Source: Planctomycetia bacterium (GTDB lineage Bacteria > Planctomycetota > Phycisphaerae > UBA1845 > UTPLA1). From it: a stretch of 64,000 nucleotides of DNA. The notes under the pieces are model-generated. The model was given only the letters and a program-made list of their open reading frames with translations. It was not told the origin of the DNA and did no database searches. The stretch's first letter is position 1. Each line of letters starts with the position of its first letter. This document shows, piece by piece, positions 26,040-34,898 of this stretch. The position numbers and the translations under genes were made by a program. The stretch lies in assembly GCA_015075745.1 (NCBI GenBank), contig JABTTW010000001.1, forward strand, positions 620,001 through 684,000. The letters run 5' to 3'.

Positions 26040-26714
26040 ATGGCGATCAAAGTGGTGGCATTTGACGTGTACGACACGCTGGCTCGATGGCCGGAGGGGC
26101 GCGTGGAGCCGATCGAGGTCCAGAGGGTTCTGGCGCGATTCGGCGTGGAGATCAGCTATCAGGCATATGAGGCGGCGCGTCAGGGGGTGATGTTCTTTGA
26201 CGGGGCGAAGCGGCCCATCGAGGGGTGGATCGACTTTCTGGCGCTGACGTTCGCGAAGATGGGGGCGAAAGTGTCGGTGGACCTCATCACGTCGGTGGCG
26301 GCGATGTACGAGTCGCGGAATCGGATGGAGGTGTTTGCGGATGCCCTTGGCGCGGTGGAGGCGGTGAAGGGCGCGGGGCTGGTTGCTTGCGCGTTCACGA
26401 CGCTGCCGAGGTTTATGTTTCAGCGCGGCGGCGAGGCGCTGTTGGCAAGGCTGGATCATTACTTCGACGCGGCGGCGACGGGCTACGCGAAGGGGCATCC
26501 GCAGTTTTACGCGCGCGTGACGGAAATGCTGGGCGTGAAGCCGGAGGAAATTCTATGTGTGGGGGATGATTTGATCTGCGACGTGGAACTTTCGCAGGCG
26601 GCTGGGTGGCGAGCGGTTTGGTTGGATCGGCGGGGTGTTAACGCTGATTCAACTGAATCTCAGAAGGTGCACTCGCTGGTGGATTTGTCACGACATTGGA
26701 GTGATGATTCCTAA
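26040..26714 (+). CDS. HAD-superfamily hydrolase
   Basis: Motif I is VVAFDVYDTLAR (nucleophile Asp plus the Asp two residues on), motif II is the TT in CAFTTLPRF, the Lys is in GYAKGHPQFY, and motif IV is CVGDDLICDVELSQAAGW. The cap is helical, as in phosphoglycolate phosphatase-like and haloacid dehalogenase-like subgroups; the substrate cannot be predicted. ATG 26040 matches the usual distance to motif I. The 3' end overlaps the next gene by 11 bp. Confidence 0.82.
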   Translation: MAIKVVAFDVYDTLARWPEGRVEPIEVQRVLARFGVEISYQAYEAARQGVMFFDGAKRPIEGWIDFLALTFAKMGAKVSVDLITSVAAMYESRNRMEVFADALGAVEAVKGAGLVACAFTTLPRFMFQRGGEALLARLDHYFDAAATGYAKGHPQFYARVTEMLGVKPEEILCVGDDLICDVELSQAAGWRAVWLDRRGVNADSTESQKVHSLVDLSRHWSDDS

Positions 26715-27048
26715 AATGCCAATACCAAACGCCGATCGCGCGGTCATCGCTGAGGAGAAGCTTCGGACCTATCTGCTCAATCCCTCCCATAAACGAGGGA
26801 GCGGAAAAGCTCACGTGTTGGCTTCGATTGGTTTCTTTGAGCGAAACTGGAAAGACCTGGAGGGCGCTATTCGACGCGATCATCTGGGGCAAGAGCCGAA
26901 CGCGACGATTTCATCTCATTACGGCAAACGATATCAGATTTTGGCCCCGATTACCGGTCCGAATGGACGTGCGGCTTCATTTCATACGATCTGGCAAATA
27001 GACATTGGAACAGACTACCCCAGGCTGATTACAATGTATCCGGAGTGA
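26704..27048 (+). CDS. DUF6883-like protein
   Basis: The 114-residue product (MIPKMPIPNADRAVI start) has the pattern of the small DUF6883 family: IPNADRAVIAEEKLRTYLLNPSH, KAHVLASIGF, ISSHYGKRYQILAPITGPNGR and TIWQIDIGTDYPRLITMYP. Its function is unknown. It is often found beside a small DUF4926 protein, as here, which suggests a functional pair. It overlaps the HAD gene and ends exactly at the start of the DUF4926 gene. Confidence 0.72.
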   Translation: MIPKMPIPNADRAVIAEEKLRTYLLNPSHKRGSGKAHVLASIGFFERNWKDLEGAIRRDHLGQEPNATISSHYGKRYQILAPITGPNGRAASFHTIWQIDIGTDYPRLITMYPE

Positions 27049-27291
27049 ATGATGGCACTTGAGATTTACAAAGACGCCGTTTTACTCGTTGACCTGCCGA
27101 AGGAAGGGCTTCGCGCGGGCGACGTCGGCACGATCGTGGAACGCCATCAAGTCGCAGGTCGAGAGGACGGCTATTCCGTCGAGTTCTTTGATATGACCGG
27201 AAGAACGGTCGCGGTCGCGACAATTCCAGCCAGTCAACTCCGGGCGCCGACTGCGACGGATCGGCCCGCTGTCCGCAGCCTCGCTTCGTAA
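27049..27291 (+). CDS. DUF4926-like protein
   Basis: The 80-residue product has the small beta-barrel pattern of DUF4926: KDAVLLVDLPKEGLRAGDVGTIVERH, then GYSVEFFDMTGRTVAVATIPASQLR. The start immediately follows the stop codon of the DUF6883-like gene (TGAATG), so the two are coupled. The pairing resembles toxin-antitoxin or immunity modules, but no activity is established for either family as far as I know. Confidence 0.75.
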   Translation: MMALEIYKDAVLLVDLPKEGLRAGDVGTIVERHQVAGREDGYSVEFFDMTGRTVAVATIPASQLRAPTATDRPAVRSLAS

Positions 27292-27311
27292 GCGCGCGAC
27301 TGCGGAAATCG

Positions 27312-27956
27312 TCACTTTGAACATTTCCAGGGTTCTTTTCCCTTCTCTGTCTGAACGCGAAGCCCAGCAAAACCGTCCTCATAGAACCCGGCGACCCGAA
27401 AAAGTGACTCGCCCTCATTGTCAGTTATCGAAAACATGGCCACTTGCGAAGGTCTTGATTCCATTGTGACGCCTGACAAACCCTCGCCATGCTCGATTTT
27501 CATCGTCGCCTCACCAAGTGTGGATACCGCGAGATCAATACGACCGGGCCCTGCCGTCGATCCTACAGTCAGGCCGCCGCCTGCTCCGTCTCCCTTTGAG
27601 CTCTGATGGGAATGCAACATTACATTCGGATGCTCTTTGGCGTCCAAAAGGCTCACATACGGCATATCCATTTCTTCGCGTCGATCATCTGATCCTCGTC
27701 TGCGAAGTCCTAGTTGGATACGGCGGCGACCTTGAGCGTCGTACAAACGAACATCAGGACCCTTGTCGGTGACGGTGAGCCGAATTCGCTTTCGCCCCCG
27801 GGCGTCTTCAATTGTCAGTGACCGGCATGTGATGTTACCTCCGTGATCATCGCCCAAGCTGTTTGCCAATGCCCGCGAATCTCGCAGGCTAAGGCCGATG
27901 ATGATCCCACCAGTCAGGGTGACGATAAGGAGCGTCGCAGAGAATCTGTTGGACAT
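27312..27956 (-). CDS. Membrane-anchored protein with short beta-strand repeats
   Basis: From ATG 27956 the 214-residue product starts with a membrane helix (SATLLIVTLTGGIIIGLSL). Regular short strands follow (LTIEDARGRKRIRLTVTDKGPDVRLYDAQGRRRIQLGL), later VSLLDAKEHPNVML and FSITDNEGESLFRVAG, which look like a beta-helix or beta-roll stacked in the periplasm. No family was recognised. It converges on the DUF4926 gene with 20 bp between the stops. Confidence 0.6.
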   Translation of the reverse strand: MSNRFSATLLIVTLTGGIIIGLSLRDSRALANSLGDDHGGNITCRSLTIEDARGRKRIRLTVTDKGPDVRLYDAQGRRRIQLGLRRRGSDDRREEMDMPYVSLLDAKEHPNVMLHSHQSSKGDGAGGGLTVGSTAGPGRIDLAVSTLGEATMKIEHGEGLSGVTMESRPSQVAMFSITDNEGESLFRVAGFYEDGFAGLRVQTEKGKEPWKCSK

Positions 27957-28070
27957 TGATTCATCTCCGGTAAATAACGCTGCAGCGTCAAGACGTAGCC
28001 CGATGAACGCGGATTTTGCCCGCGAAGGCAAAGCGACACAATAGAAGGCCAGATTAGATTAGGAAGTCAG

Positions 28071-29522
28071 CTACTTCTGCTGAAGCATGCGCTCGATGAA
28101 GCCGGTGTCGATGTTGGATTTGTGGAATTCGGGGTGGTCGAAGACCTGCCGCAGGACGGGGATCGTTGTCTTGAGCGGTTCGATGTGGAACTCCTCCAAG
28201 CATCGTCGCATGCAGCGGATGGCGTCGTCGCGGTCGGCGCGGTGGACGATCAGCTTGCCGACGAGCGAGTCGTAGTACGGGCCGATGGTGTAACCCGCGC
28301 AGGCGTGCGAATCGAAACGGACGCCGAAGCCGCCGGGCACGCGGAGCTCGTTGATCCTGCCGGGGCTGGGGCGGAAACCGTTTTCCGGGTCTTCGGCGTT
28401 GATGCGGACTTCGATGGCCGAGCCGTTTCGGGGGATGTCCTTCTGCCGCAGGGTCAGTTTCTCGCCGGCGGCGATGCGGATCATCCACTTGATGAGGTCG
28501 ATGCCGGTCACCATTTCGGTCACCGGGTGCTCAACCTGAATGCGCGTGTTCACTTCGAGGAAGTAAAACGTCCCGCTCTTGTCGACGATGAACTCGACGG
28601 TGCCTGCGGAGTAATATCCGGCGGCCTCGACGAGGCGAACGGCCGACTTGCAGAGCTCCTCGCGCGTCTTGGAACTGATGGCCGGAGAGGGCGATTCCTC
28701 GACGAGCTTCTGATGGCGGCGCTGGAGGGTGCAATCGCGCTCCCAGAGGTGCAGATAGTTTCCGTGCTGATCGGCGAGCACCTGCACTTCCACGTGGCGC
28801 GGCTGCTCGACGAGCTTCTCCAGATAGACGCGGCCGTCCTTGAAGGCGTTTTCGGCTTCGTTGCGTGCATTGCGAATCTGGGTGCGCATGGTCACTTCGT
28901 TGTGGGCGATGCGCATGCCGCGACCGCCGCCGCCGGCGACGGCCTTGATCATGACGGGATAGCCGATCTCCGCGGCCAGCTTCACCGCTTCGTCGTCTTC
29001 CTCCACCACGCCGTCGCTGCCGGGCACGGTCCTGACACGCGCCTTGCGGGCAAGCTTCTTGGCCGCGGCCTTGTCACCGAGGAGGCGGATGGCATCGGCG
29101 CCGGGACCGATGAACTCGATCTTGCTGGCGCGGCACTGCTCGGCGAAGTTGGCGTTCTCAGCCAGGAAGCCGTAGCCGGGATGAATGGCGTCGACGTTGG
29201 CGATTTCCGCGGCGGCGATGATGCGGTCGGCGCGCAGGTAGCTTTGAGCCGGAGCCGGGGGACCGATGCAGATGGCCTCGTCGGCGAGCTTGAGATAAGG
29301 GGCGTCGCGATCGGCCTCGGAAAAGACGGCGACCGTGCCGATTCCCATCTCGCGACAGGCGCGAAAGATGCGGAGGGCGATCTCGCCGCGGTTGGCGACG
29401 AGGATCTTGGAGAAATTTCGCTTCTTTACGGGAGTTCTGGATGGCTTGCGAACCAAGGCTTCACCGATTCGATCCGCGATCGTGGCGGTCGATTCCTTGC
29501 TGGATGATTTATGAGATGCCAT
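28071..29522 (-). CDS. accC: Acetyl-CoA carboxylase biotin carboxylase subunit
   Basis: AccC carboxylates the biotin on AccB using ATP and bicarbonate, the first step of fatty acid synthesis. The 483-residue product has all family motifs: [31 protein letters not shown], the ATP-grasp loop [41 protein letters not shown] and RINAEDP. An N-terminal extension of about 38 Ser/Lys/Arg-rich residues precedes the usual start and is not part of the fold. The gene overlaps accB by one base (TGATG), so they are coupled. Confidence 0.95.
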   Translation of the reverse strand: MASHKSSSKESTATIADRIGEALVRKPSRTPVKKRNFSKILVANRGEIALRIFRACREMGIGTVAVFSEADRDAPYLKLADEAICIGPPAPAQSYLRADRIIAAAEIANVDAIHPGYGFLAENANFAEQCRASKIEFIGPGADAIRLLGDKAAAKKLARKARVRTVPGSDGVVEEDDEAVKLAAEIGYPVMIKAVAGGGGRGMRIAHNEVTMRTQIRNARNEAENAFKDGRVYLEKLVEQPRHVEVQVLADQHGNYLHLWERDCTLQRRHQKLVEESPSPAISSKTREELCKSAVRLVEAAGYYSAGTVEFIVDKSGTFYFLEVNTRIQVEHPVTEMVTGIDLIKWMIRIAAGEKLTLRQKDIPRNGSAIEVRINAEDPENGFRPSPGRINELRVPGGFGVRFDSHACAGYTIGPYYDSLVGKLIVHRADRDDAIRCMRRCLEEFHIEPLKTTIPVLRQVFDHPEFHKSNIDTGFIERMLQQK

Positions 29523-29986
29523 CAGGAGGTACGCACCGTCATGAGTATCTGACCAAACTCGACGGGAACGCCGGAGCGGACTTCGATGGATTCGATCGTA
29601 CCGGTTGCATCGGCCTTGATTTCGTTAAAGACCTTCATGGCTTCGATGATGCAGACCACCGAGTCGGGCGTCACTCGATCCCCGACCTTGACGAACGGCG
29701 GAGATTCGGGATCAGGCGTGGCGTAGTAAGTCCCCACCATCGGTGAGGTAATCTTGCCGATGCCGGGGTCGACAGCCGGCGCGGCTGGCGCCGCCGCGGG
29801 CGCAGGCTGCGCGACAGCGGCCTGAAGTTGCGGAGCCGGGCTGACAACCGCCGCCTGCGTGACCGCCGCAGACTTCGGCCCGCCTCGGCGAAGGAGAATT
29901 CGCTTCTCACCGTCACGGATCATGATTTCCGAGAGATCATGCTCGACCATGAGGTCGGTGAGGGTCTTGATTTCGTCTATTTCCAT
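29522..29986 (-). CDS. accB: Biotin carboxyl carrier protein of acetyl-CoA carboxylase
   Basis: The 154-residue product has an N-terminal helical segment ([23 protein letters not shown]), a Pro/Ala-rich linker (about 52-85) and a biotinyl domain with the EAMKVFNEI motif, where the Lys carries biotin; the upstream TSPMVGTYY segment is also typical. It is the first gene of the accB-accC unit and has a good sigma-70 promoter about 110 bp upstream. Confidence 0.95.
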   Translation of the reverse strand: MEIDEIKTLTDLMVEHDLSEIMIRDGEKRILLRRGGPKSAAVTQAAVVSPAPQLQAAVAQPAPAAAPAAPAVDPGIGKITSPMVGTYYATPDPESPPFVKVGDRVTPDSVVCIIEAMKVFNEIKADATGTIESIEVRSGVPVEFGQILMTVRTS

Positions 29987-30097
29987 CCAGAATCACTTTC
30001 GCAAAGTCTTAATTCGGGCCGCACCACAAAACCGCATTGCGGCGCTGCCTCACCAGGGCGGAAAGATCGCCACTTCTGGTAGTGCGACAAGGGGCCG

Positions 30098-30127
30098 ATT
30101 TTAGTTGACTGGGTGAAAAAGGGTCAA
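30098..30127 (-). promoter_or_regulatory. Sigma-70-type promoter of accB-accC
   Basis: On the minus strand TTGACC (30122-30127) and TAAAAT (30098-30103) are separated by 18 bp. The predicted transcript would have a leader of about 105 nt before accB. Confidence 0.6.
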
Positions 30128-30495
30128 GATCGGCCTAAGTTTCGCATAAGCCTCAGGTTAGCGACACCTGGCCGGGACGCAAGACGAATCTTGTCCACCG
30201 CATTTTTCGGTTATCCCCTATGCGATGCCCCTTGTTTCGCAGTCCATCGAGCGTCGCGGGTGCCCGGAATGCAGGTCTTGCGGCGTGTCCCGCGAATCGC
30301 CGATTCTGAAGGAAACCGCGTGATTCCGGTACTTTTCCACCTGCCAGCGGGCAGGTCGCCGGAGATGTCGGCGACGAATTCATCCGTCGCGGCGGGCATT
30401 CAATTGCGAACCGGCGTCGCTCATTCCCCGAGGTAGAGCTGGCCCACGATTTGGTATCGTCGAACTCAGAAAACTACAACAATCCTGCGATGGCT

Positions 30496-30508
30496 GGGTA
30501 ATATCACC
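30496..30508 (+). repeat. 13-bp direct repeat flanking the STAS-like gene
   Basis: GGGTAATATCACC occurs here and again at 31333-31345, where it contains the stop codon of the STAS-like gene. In both places GATTATC follows within 35 bases. It could be a shared protein-binding site or the footprint of an insertion or duplication. Confidence 0.5.
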
Positions 30509-30541
30509 TTTTACTGGGGATTATCGGGTCGTCCCGGTGGG

Positions 30542-30579
30542 TTGACAACTTTGCGCGTATCATATAACTTTCTATATGA
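30542..30579 (+). promoter_or_regulatory. Promoter-like sequence overlapped by an inverted repeat
   Basis: TTGACA (30542-30547) is followed after 15 bp by TATAAC (30563-30568). A 7-bp inverted repeat, TCATATA-acttttc-type loop-TATATGA (30560-30566 and 30573-30579), covers the -10 element, as an operator would. The spacer is shorter than ideal. Confidence 0.4.
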
Positions 30580-30664
30580 CATGTATTTGCGATATCAGAG
30601 ATAGGATCACCCCTCGCCTGGCTTCATGGTGGCACGTCAGGTGTCATGTATCACTCAGCAACAA

Positions 30665-30732
30665 GAATGCATCCCGGTACTGCTGAAGCCTCGGCCCCCT
30701 GCCGGTGAAATTCATGAATTTCGGATGCATTC
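30665..30732 (+). promoter_or_regulatory. Nested palindromes upstream of the STAS-like gene
   Basis: The arms GAATGCATCC (30665-30674) and GGATGCATTC (30723-30732) are perfect inverted repeats. Just inside the right arm lies a perfect 16-bp palindrome, GAAATTCATGAATTTC (30707-30722), and CCGG blocks also pair within. The block could be an operator for a dimeric regulator or a folded leader RNA. Confidence 0.5.
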
Positions 30733-30882
30733 AAAATCTGCGGTCCGAACCGGGCTTTGACGCGTGACAGTCATAGGGGCCGAGTCACGCAACGAATTCC
30801 CGACCGTCGCGAATTGTTGCTCACCGATTGTTCCCCGCGCCTCACCTCTGCGGGCCCTTGGAGGTCCTATCAGAGGAGAAAG

Positions 30883-31338
30883 ATGTCAGACATTCCAGAA
30901 ACCGAGATTGAAAGCGCCCTGAAGGAGACGCAGTATCTGCTGGGCCGCTGGGAGTTCTCCATTTCCAGCACGGACCTGCTGTGGATCGCTCCCACCAAGC
31001 CTCGATTGAGCCCTGAGGAATTGGCCGGCATGCTCCAGATTCTGAGCAAGGGGTGTCACGGCGATCTGCCGAGAACCATCAAGCTCGACCTGGGCGGCGT
31101 GAAGGTCGTCGGCGAACAGTGGACGCTGATCGAAGCGTTGATCGTCGACTTCGCTCGATTGATTCACGCCGAAGTCCGGATCGTCGGCGGCGGAACTTCG
31201 CCGGCGTACTCCGTGTTTTTCAGCCGGCTCAGTGAAGCGCCACAAGGCCCCGGCGATATTGCGGACGCCCCCTCTGCCGAACGTTTCTACACGGCGCCCC
31301 ACTCTCCAACCGAGCGGAACGACTCCTCAAACGGGTAA
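30883..31338 (+). CDS. STAS-like domain protein
   Basis: The 151-residue product has a central segment TIKLDLGGVKVVGEQWTLIEALIVDFARLIHAEVRIVGGG. It resembles the beta-alpha core of STAS (anti-sigma factor antagonist) domains, though the usual phosphorylatable Ser/Thr is not obvious. The N-terminal 60 residues are helical and the last 30 are disordered. GAGGAG lies about 5 nt before ATG 30883, which fixes the start. Upstream palindromes suggest a regulated gene. The assignment to STAS is by pattern only. Confidence 0.5.
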   Translation: MSDIPETEIESALKETQYLLGRWEFSISSTDLLWIAPTKPRLSPEELAGMLQILSKGCHGDLPRTIKLDLGGVKVVGEQWTLIEALIVDFARLIHAEVRIVGGGTSPAYSVFFSRLSEAPQGPGDIADAPSAERFYTAPHSPTERNDSSNG

Positions 31339-31722
31339 TATCACCCCCAATTTACCCAATGAGACGCCGATTATCCTCTGGCCAAATCCAAATTTATAAG
31401 GGTTTTCCTTGATTCCTGGGGCAATATCGGACAGTATTTGCGGAAGAGCTTCAGGACTCTCGAAGGTTTTCATTTCGCGCGCCGGTCCATACTCACTTCG
31501 ACGCTTTCACACTTAGCGGACCTCGCCCACGCGGCCGGACTATTCATGGGCATCCGGAGGCCGACATGGCATCGTCCCGACCCATCGAGCTCTCGCGTTT
31601 TGACACGCCTATTCCCTGCGCGTTCGACAATGCATCCGATCCCGACTCCGGCACGAACTTTATCAAGCGACAAGTGGGGGTGAAGTCTTTGAGTAAGTGT
31701 CACCTTTCACGGAGGTAGGAAG
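31339..31722. other. 384-bp intergenic region, nothing recognised
   Basis: It separates the STAS-like gene from the CHRD protein gene. Short open frames lack start signals, and no clear promoter or hairpin was found. Its left edge contains the second copy of the GGGTAATATCACC repeat. Confidence 0.4.
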
Positions 31723-34700
31723 ATGAAACAATGCACGACATTGTTATCACCATCGTGTCAGTTCCGTCATGGGCCACCGATCAGGTGGAACGCGGCAGCC
31801 ATCACCCTCGCTGTGCTGATCGCGGCGATGGCATCCGGCGCCGCACAAGCCGCTATTGTTCACTTCGTTGCCGATCCGATCAATTCGGCGAACGAATGCC
31901 CGGCGTGTACGTCCGCCCAAGGATCGGGTTGCGGCGCCTTCACCCTCGATACGGCGACGGGAAACGTCAATTACTACATCGTCCACAATCAGGCTGGTGA
32001 AACGGCGGCCCATGTACACGGAGCAGCCGGTGTCTGCCCTGCGACAGCCGGCGTGCTCAAGCCGCTGCCCGTCGGATTCCTGAAAGTAGGCACTTACAAC
32101 CTCACCGCCGCGCAGCAAGCCGATATGCAGGCCTCACGGCACTATGTGAACATCCATACCGGCGTGTGTCCGAGCGGCGCGATCCGCGGGCAGATCGTTC
32201 CCGTCACCGCGACCGCGCCATGCTGCCTTCCCAACAACGTCTGCATGACCACGCTGCCATCGACCTGTCAATGTCTGGGCGGAACGCCCGGCCCCGTTGG
32301 CGCGGCCTGCACGCAAAGAGAGGCGTGTTGTCTTCCCGGTGCGGCGTGTGTCGATGTTGATCCGGTGTGCTGCACCCAGATGGGGGGCATGCCGCAGGGC
32401 GCCGGGACAAACTGCGTCACGACCGTCTGCCAGCAGCAGACGTGCGAAGTGCTGCCCGATGGCTCCGCCTGTCAGCCGGTTCAATGCCCGGGAGACGGAC
32501 AGGAGTGCATTCCGCGCTGCATGAACTTCAATCCCTCGACCGGACAAATCAAGATCATCGACTGCGACTGCCGCAGCCCGAATGAGTGCCATGTCGAGTT
32601 TGGCGCCGCCGGCCTGACATGCGTCGGTGCGTGCCCGCCGGGTTTCCACTGCGAAACCACCACCAACCAGCTCCCCGACGGCAGTGTCGAAGTCTGTTGC
32701 GATTGCATCGAAGACCCGCCGTATATGAACTGGGTCATCGCCGACGACTTCTGCATCAACCCGTCGTGCCCCGAATGCCGCTGCGACTTTGACGGCGACG
32801 GCGTCTGCACGACGTTTGGTGATTTCCAGATGCTCGTGAACTGCTTCGGACCGGTCACACCGGCCTGCCAGTTCGCGGACCTCAATTGTGACGGTGTGGT
32901 CAACGCGGCCGACGAACAGATTTGGGCGTGTCTTGCCGGGGGAAATCCGCCGGAGCTTTGCTGCCCGGACGTCGTGCCTCCGCGGATGCCGATCACCGAC
33001 ATCCAGTGGTACGGCTCGTATCTCGATCCCGAGTACGATCCCTCCATCACACCCGTGCCGCGACCGATCGACGGATGGCTCATTGCCATTCATCGCGACA
33101 TCGCGCCGCAGCCGTGTCCCCCGGGCACTAACTACGACGCCTGCGGGATCATCTCCCCGCCGAATGCGCTGGGCTGTGTCACGTTCCTGCCCGATGGCGC
33201 TGCGGTACCGATTCCTTTGACGCCGCCGGTTGGCCCGGGATGTGCCGTGCCCGGATGCGTCATTCCTCCGCCCGGCTACTGGCGCATCTGTGCCCGATAC
33301 CTGCCGGATTGCAACACGCCCTGCGCACCTGCTCCGGGCGCTTTGTGCGTGCTGCAACACCTGCCGTGCGAAACCGGCATCAGCCGACCTGACCGCCTCG
33401 TCGCGCAGTGGGCGTTCAATCCGCAGGCGGTTCCGTTCTTCAACACCGGCCTGATCGGTTGGGACCAGCACACAACCTTCTGTTACAGCACGCGGCTTGC
33501 GGCCGGTTGCCTCGTCCACAACAACGCCGGACCGGATGAGATCGACCCGGCGCTGCCCGGCATCTTCAACCCACGCCCGGGCGTTACATACTGGCTGAGC
33601 ATTCAGGCGGAAGTCGGACACTTCATCTCCCCGCCGCCGCAGTGCGTCGAGTCTCCCACGGGCAATATGGCCACGGGCGACTTCTGGGGATGGCACACCA
33701 CGCCGCCGGGATATCACATGAAGGACGATGCCTACATGGGCAAGCTCGGTATGAGTTGCCGGGGCGGATGGGTCTACAACTGGATGAATCATCTGCACTG
33801 GGGCCAGCCGGAATACATCGGTTGCGCTGATGATCCGACGAAGTCCATGGATATGGCGTTCTATCTCATCTGCAGCAACGGTACGGCGGGCAAGCAGGGC
33901 CAGGTCATCTGGTGCCAGCCTCATGTCCCCGGTCCGCCGCCGCCGACCGATCCGCCGCCGCCGGCACGGCCCATCCCGCCGGGAACCATCGACACGCTCA
34001 TCGACACGCATGCCGATGTCGTCATCGAGTTCTTCCCACCGGGACCGCCCATCGTGAATCTGACGGCCGATGGACCGACGCGCGTCTGGCGTGACAACCC
34101 GGACATCCAGCCGGCCGCCACGACGATTCAGACGGAGATCCTCTCCTTGGATCTGACGGGCAATGCTCCGTTCGGCCCGGTCACGATTCGCGAGCAGCCG
34201 GAAAAACACAGCAGCGGTCAGATCTTCGGACCGGGAAGCGAGCCATTCCTCCCCTATCCGTACTGGCCAGTGGATAGCTTCTTCGACGTCTTTGTCGAAA
34301 TTGAGTTGCCTAACGCGCCGCCGGGATTCCAGAACCTGTTTAACTCTGTGCCTGCGCACATGACGGCGCCAAGCGGGCTTTGGGAACTGCCCCCGAACAA
34401 CGTCGATTACGTTGGGCCGGGCGATCCGGTGTTGCTGTTCGATGAAAGCAACCCGAACCAACCGGTCGGGCAGATTATCTCGATCAGGCATGGCGTCGGC
34501 TATCGCGGCGGCATCGACGTCCACAGCGATACCGACTGGGTGAACATGCCGATGTTCTGTTCGTGCAAGGGCGATCTGAATCTGGATGGCCTCCTGAACG
34601 GACTCGACATCCAGCGATTCATCAATTGTCTGCTCAATCCTCCGCCGCCCCCGGTCATGCTGGGGTGCCCGTGCGATTGTGCGGACATGAACAACGACGG

Positions 34701-34782
34701 CGTCGCCACAGTGGCGGACATTAATCCGTTCGTGAATCAGCTCATGGAGGTGCCCAAGGCGGTCTGCCCGCCGGATCCTTGA
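31723..34782 (+). CDS. Large secreted protein: CHRD domain, Cys-rich repeats, dockerin-like tails
   Basis: The 1019-residue product has a signal peptide (ending SGAAQAA near residue 43) and a CHRD domain (about 44-165: VNYYIVHNQAGETAAHVHGAAG, HYVNIHTGVCPSGAIRGQI). A region of short Cys-rich modules follows (about 165-340: CCLP...C). Two dockerin-like loops (CDFDGDGVCTTFGDF, ADLNCDGVVNAADE) sit near 350-400, then a long beta-rich region with WGQPEYIGCADDPTKSMDMAFYL. The C-terminal dockerin-like pair is GDLNLDGLLNGLDIQRF and ADMNNDGVATVADINPF. GGAGG lies 7 nt before the ATG. CHRD domains occur in chordin and in many bacterial surface proteins; the role is probably structural or adhesive. Confidence 0.82.
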   Translation: MKQCTTLLSPSCQFRHGPPIRWNAAAITLAVLIAAMASGAAQAAIVHFVADPINSANECPACTSAQGSGCGAFTLDTATGNVNYYIVHNQAGETAAHVHGAAGVCPATAGVLKPLPVGFLKVGTYNLTAAQQADMQASRHYVNIHTGVCPSGAIRGQIVPVTATAPCCLPNNVCMTTLPSTCQCLGGTPGPVGAACTQREACCLPGAACVDVDPVCCTQMGGMPQGAGTNCVTTVCQQQTCEVLPDGSACQPVQCPGDGQECIPRCMNFNPSTGQIKIIDCDCRSPNECHVEFGAAGLTCVGACPPGFHCETTTNQLPDGSVEVCCDCIEDPPYMNWVIADDFCINPSCPECRCDFDGDGVCTTFGDFQMLVNCFGPVTPACQFADLNCDGVVNAADEQIWACLAGGNPPELCCPDVVPPRMPITDIQWYGSYLDPEYDPSITPVPRPIDGWLIAIHRDIAPQPCPPGTNYDACGIISPPNALGCVTFLPDGAAVPIPLTPPVGPGCAVPGCVIPPPGYWRICARYLPDCNTPCAPAPGALCVLQHLPCETGISRPDRLVAQWAFNPQAVPFFNTGLIGWDQHTTFCYSTRLAAGCLVHNNAGPDEIDPALPGIFNPRPGVTYWLSIQAEVGHFISPPPQCVESPTGNMATGDFWGWHTTPPGYHMKDDAYMGKLGMSCRGGWVYNWMNHLHWGQPEYIGCADDPTKSMDMAFYLICSNGTAGKQGQVIWCQPHVPGPPPPTDPPPPARPIPPGTIDTLIDTHADVVIEFFPPGPPIVNLTADGPTRVWRDNPDIQPAATTIQTEILSLDLTGNAPFGPVTIREQPEKHSSGQIFGPGSEPFLPYPYWPVDSFFDVFVEIELPNAPPGFQNLFNSVPAHMTAPSGLWELPPNNVDYVGPGDPVLLFDESNPNQPVGQIISIRHGVGYRGGIDVHSDTDWVNMPMFCSCKGDLNLDGLLNGLDIQRFINCLLNPPPPPVMLGCPCDCADMNNDGVATVADINPFVNQLMEVPKAVCPPDP

Positions 34783-34898
34783 TTTGACGGGTGAATAGGT
34801 CGCCCGCGCGGCGGCCTGAATGAATGAACCATTAAGCGGCCTTTCGCCCCAGTGCGGAAGGCCGCTGTTTTTTTCTGCGGCAGGTGCGCGCCGACGGC

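Larger units (their letters stand above)
30128..30882. other. Long divergent intergenic region with regulatory structure
   Basis: Between the accB promoter and the STAS-like gene no credible coding region is seen. From about 30480 to 30740 the DNA is AT-richer than its surroundings and holds a promoter-like sequence, an inverted repeat and nested palindromes, listed separately. Confidence 0.5.
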
